Of a stretch of 64,000 nucleotides of DNA, positions 63,580 to 64,000 are shown piece by piece. Each line of letters starts with the position of its first letter. The stretch's first letter is position 1. A program made the translations under genes and the position numbers. Under the pieces are notes generated by a model that did not search any database, was not told the DNA's origin, and saw only the letters and a program-made list of their open reading frames with translations. Source of the stretch: Candidatus Cloacimonas acidaminovorans str. Evry (GTDB lineage Bacteria; Cloacimonadota; Cloacimonadia; Cloacimonadales; Cloacimonadaceae); NCBI RefSeq assembly GCF_000146065.2, contig NC_020449.1:558001-622000 (forward strand), given 5' to 3'.

Positions 63580-64000
63580 TTAAAACCTCACTTCTATTCC
63601 TGTAGGCGTAATATTTACAGGACCGCTTTTACTGCGTTCCATAATTTCCTCCCATAAACGGACATTATAATCCTGCGTGGATTGAATTACATCAAAGATA
63701 TTATAAGCCCAAATAATTCCTGCAGCACCCATCAGGATAAAGGAATATTGATAGGGAACCTGAGCATCCTTATAATACCTTTCTATTTCATCTACCTGAG
63801 TTGCCTGTTTATATAGCTTATATTTACTTAAAGCTCTATCCAGAAAATAGAAAGAAGTTCCTGCCAGCACTATTTCTGTGCCTAAAATAACAGTTCCTTT
63901 TGTGCTTTCTTTAGCTGAAAATTGTCCCCAACCGGGAATAATAGCAGATTTAAGAATATTTGTGTTTAAAGGTTGAGCTTCCAGTTCATAAATCTGTAAT
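63580..64000 (-). CDS. DUF5683-like membrane protein, 5' end outside window
   Basis: About 139 codons are visible, and the N-terminus lies beyond 64000. ILKSAIIPGWGQFSAKESTK followed by GTVILG near the window edge is the 'S-PG-GQ-y..KG' signature of the DUF5683 family common in Bacteroidota-like genomes. Two hydrophobic segments follow (EIVLAGTSFYFLD and SFILMGAAGIIWAYNIFDVI), then the C-terminal strand ITPTGIEVRF. The role is unknown, probably envelope-associated. It is first in the operon with the small lipoprotein and the helicase, as far as visible. Confidence 0.7.
   Translation of the reverse strand, partial: LQIYELEAQPLNTNILKSAIIPGWGQFSAKESTKGTVILGTEIVLAGTSFYFLDRALSKYKLYKQATQVDEIERYYKDAQVPYQYSFILMGAAGIIWAYNIFDVIQSTQDYNVRLWEEIMERSKSGPVNITPTGIEVRF

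Overview
The window most resembles a chromosome segment of a Candidatus Cloacimonas-like bacterium (phylum Cloacimonadota). This is inferred from an AT-rich Gram-negative coding style, large Fn3-type secreted proteins with a C-terminal FlgD/Por-like sorting tail, a PorV-like outer-membrane protein, amino-acid fermentation enzymes (histidine ammonia-lyase, pyruvate phosphate dikinase, a 2-hydroxyacyl-CoA dehydratase-like protein), and many dispersed repeats between genes. No 16S rRNA is present, so the assignment rests on protein style alone.

Positions 1-7149 are the end of a visibly GC-richer prophage tail module: a partial D12-class adenine methyltransferase, a tape-measure protein and three further tail/baseplate/fibre proteins, all on +. 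A minus-strand AT-richer gene with its own promoter, encoding a class III nucleotidyl-cyclase-like protein, sits between the methylase and the tape-measure gene. Positions 7150-8727 are a gene-free junction holding a tRNA-like fold, 100-bp and 22-bp tandem repeats, a 470-bp element with 27-bp terminal inverted repeats, and one copy of a 110-bp inverted-repeat element.

Positions 8.7-30.9 kb hold hutH, a TPR lipoprotein, a membrane protein, truA and hisS (+); then pgm, rdgB, a YkvA-like gene, ppdK and a 1001-residue secreted Fn3 protein (-); then a + cluster of an HHH/beta-barrel protein, a PorV-like protein and a periplasmic 5'-nucleotidase. Positions 31.2-38.7 kb hold a GNAT acetyltransferase fused to about 880 residues of unknown beta-rich protein, which converges on an ABC-F ATPase and an HgdB-like gene across a 1.4-kb mirrored repeat field with a 48-bp palindrome.

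Positions 38.8-51.7 kb hold tRNA-Pro(GGG), then infC (probable non-AUG start), rpmI, rplT, a 38-codon small ORF, pheS, pheT, a ZapB-like gene, zapA, a 6S-like RNA, rny, ymdB, folD and a large lipoprotein, all on +. Positions 52.4-64 kb are on minus: rpmH-rnpA-yidD-yidC-jag-MBL hydrolase, mfd, and a DUF5683-like gene, lipoprotein and pcrA/uvrD operon.

The most unusual content is the repeat system: about 15 copies of a 50-bp GC-rich hairpin unit (99-100-bp period where tandem), 9-bp pyrimidine-rich arrays, five copies of a 110-bp inverted-repeat element, and 80-230-bp repeats. These are combined in a fixed order and strongly concentrated between genes.
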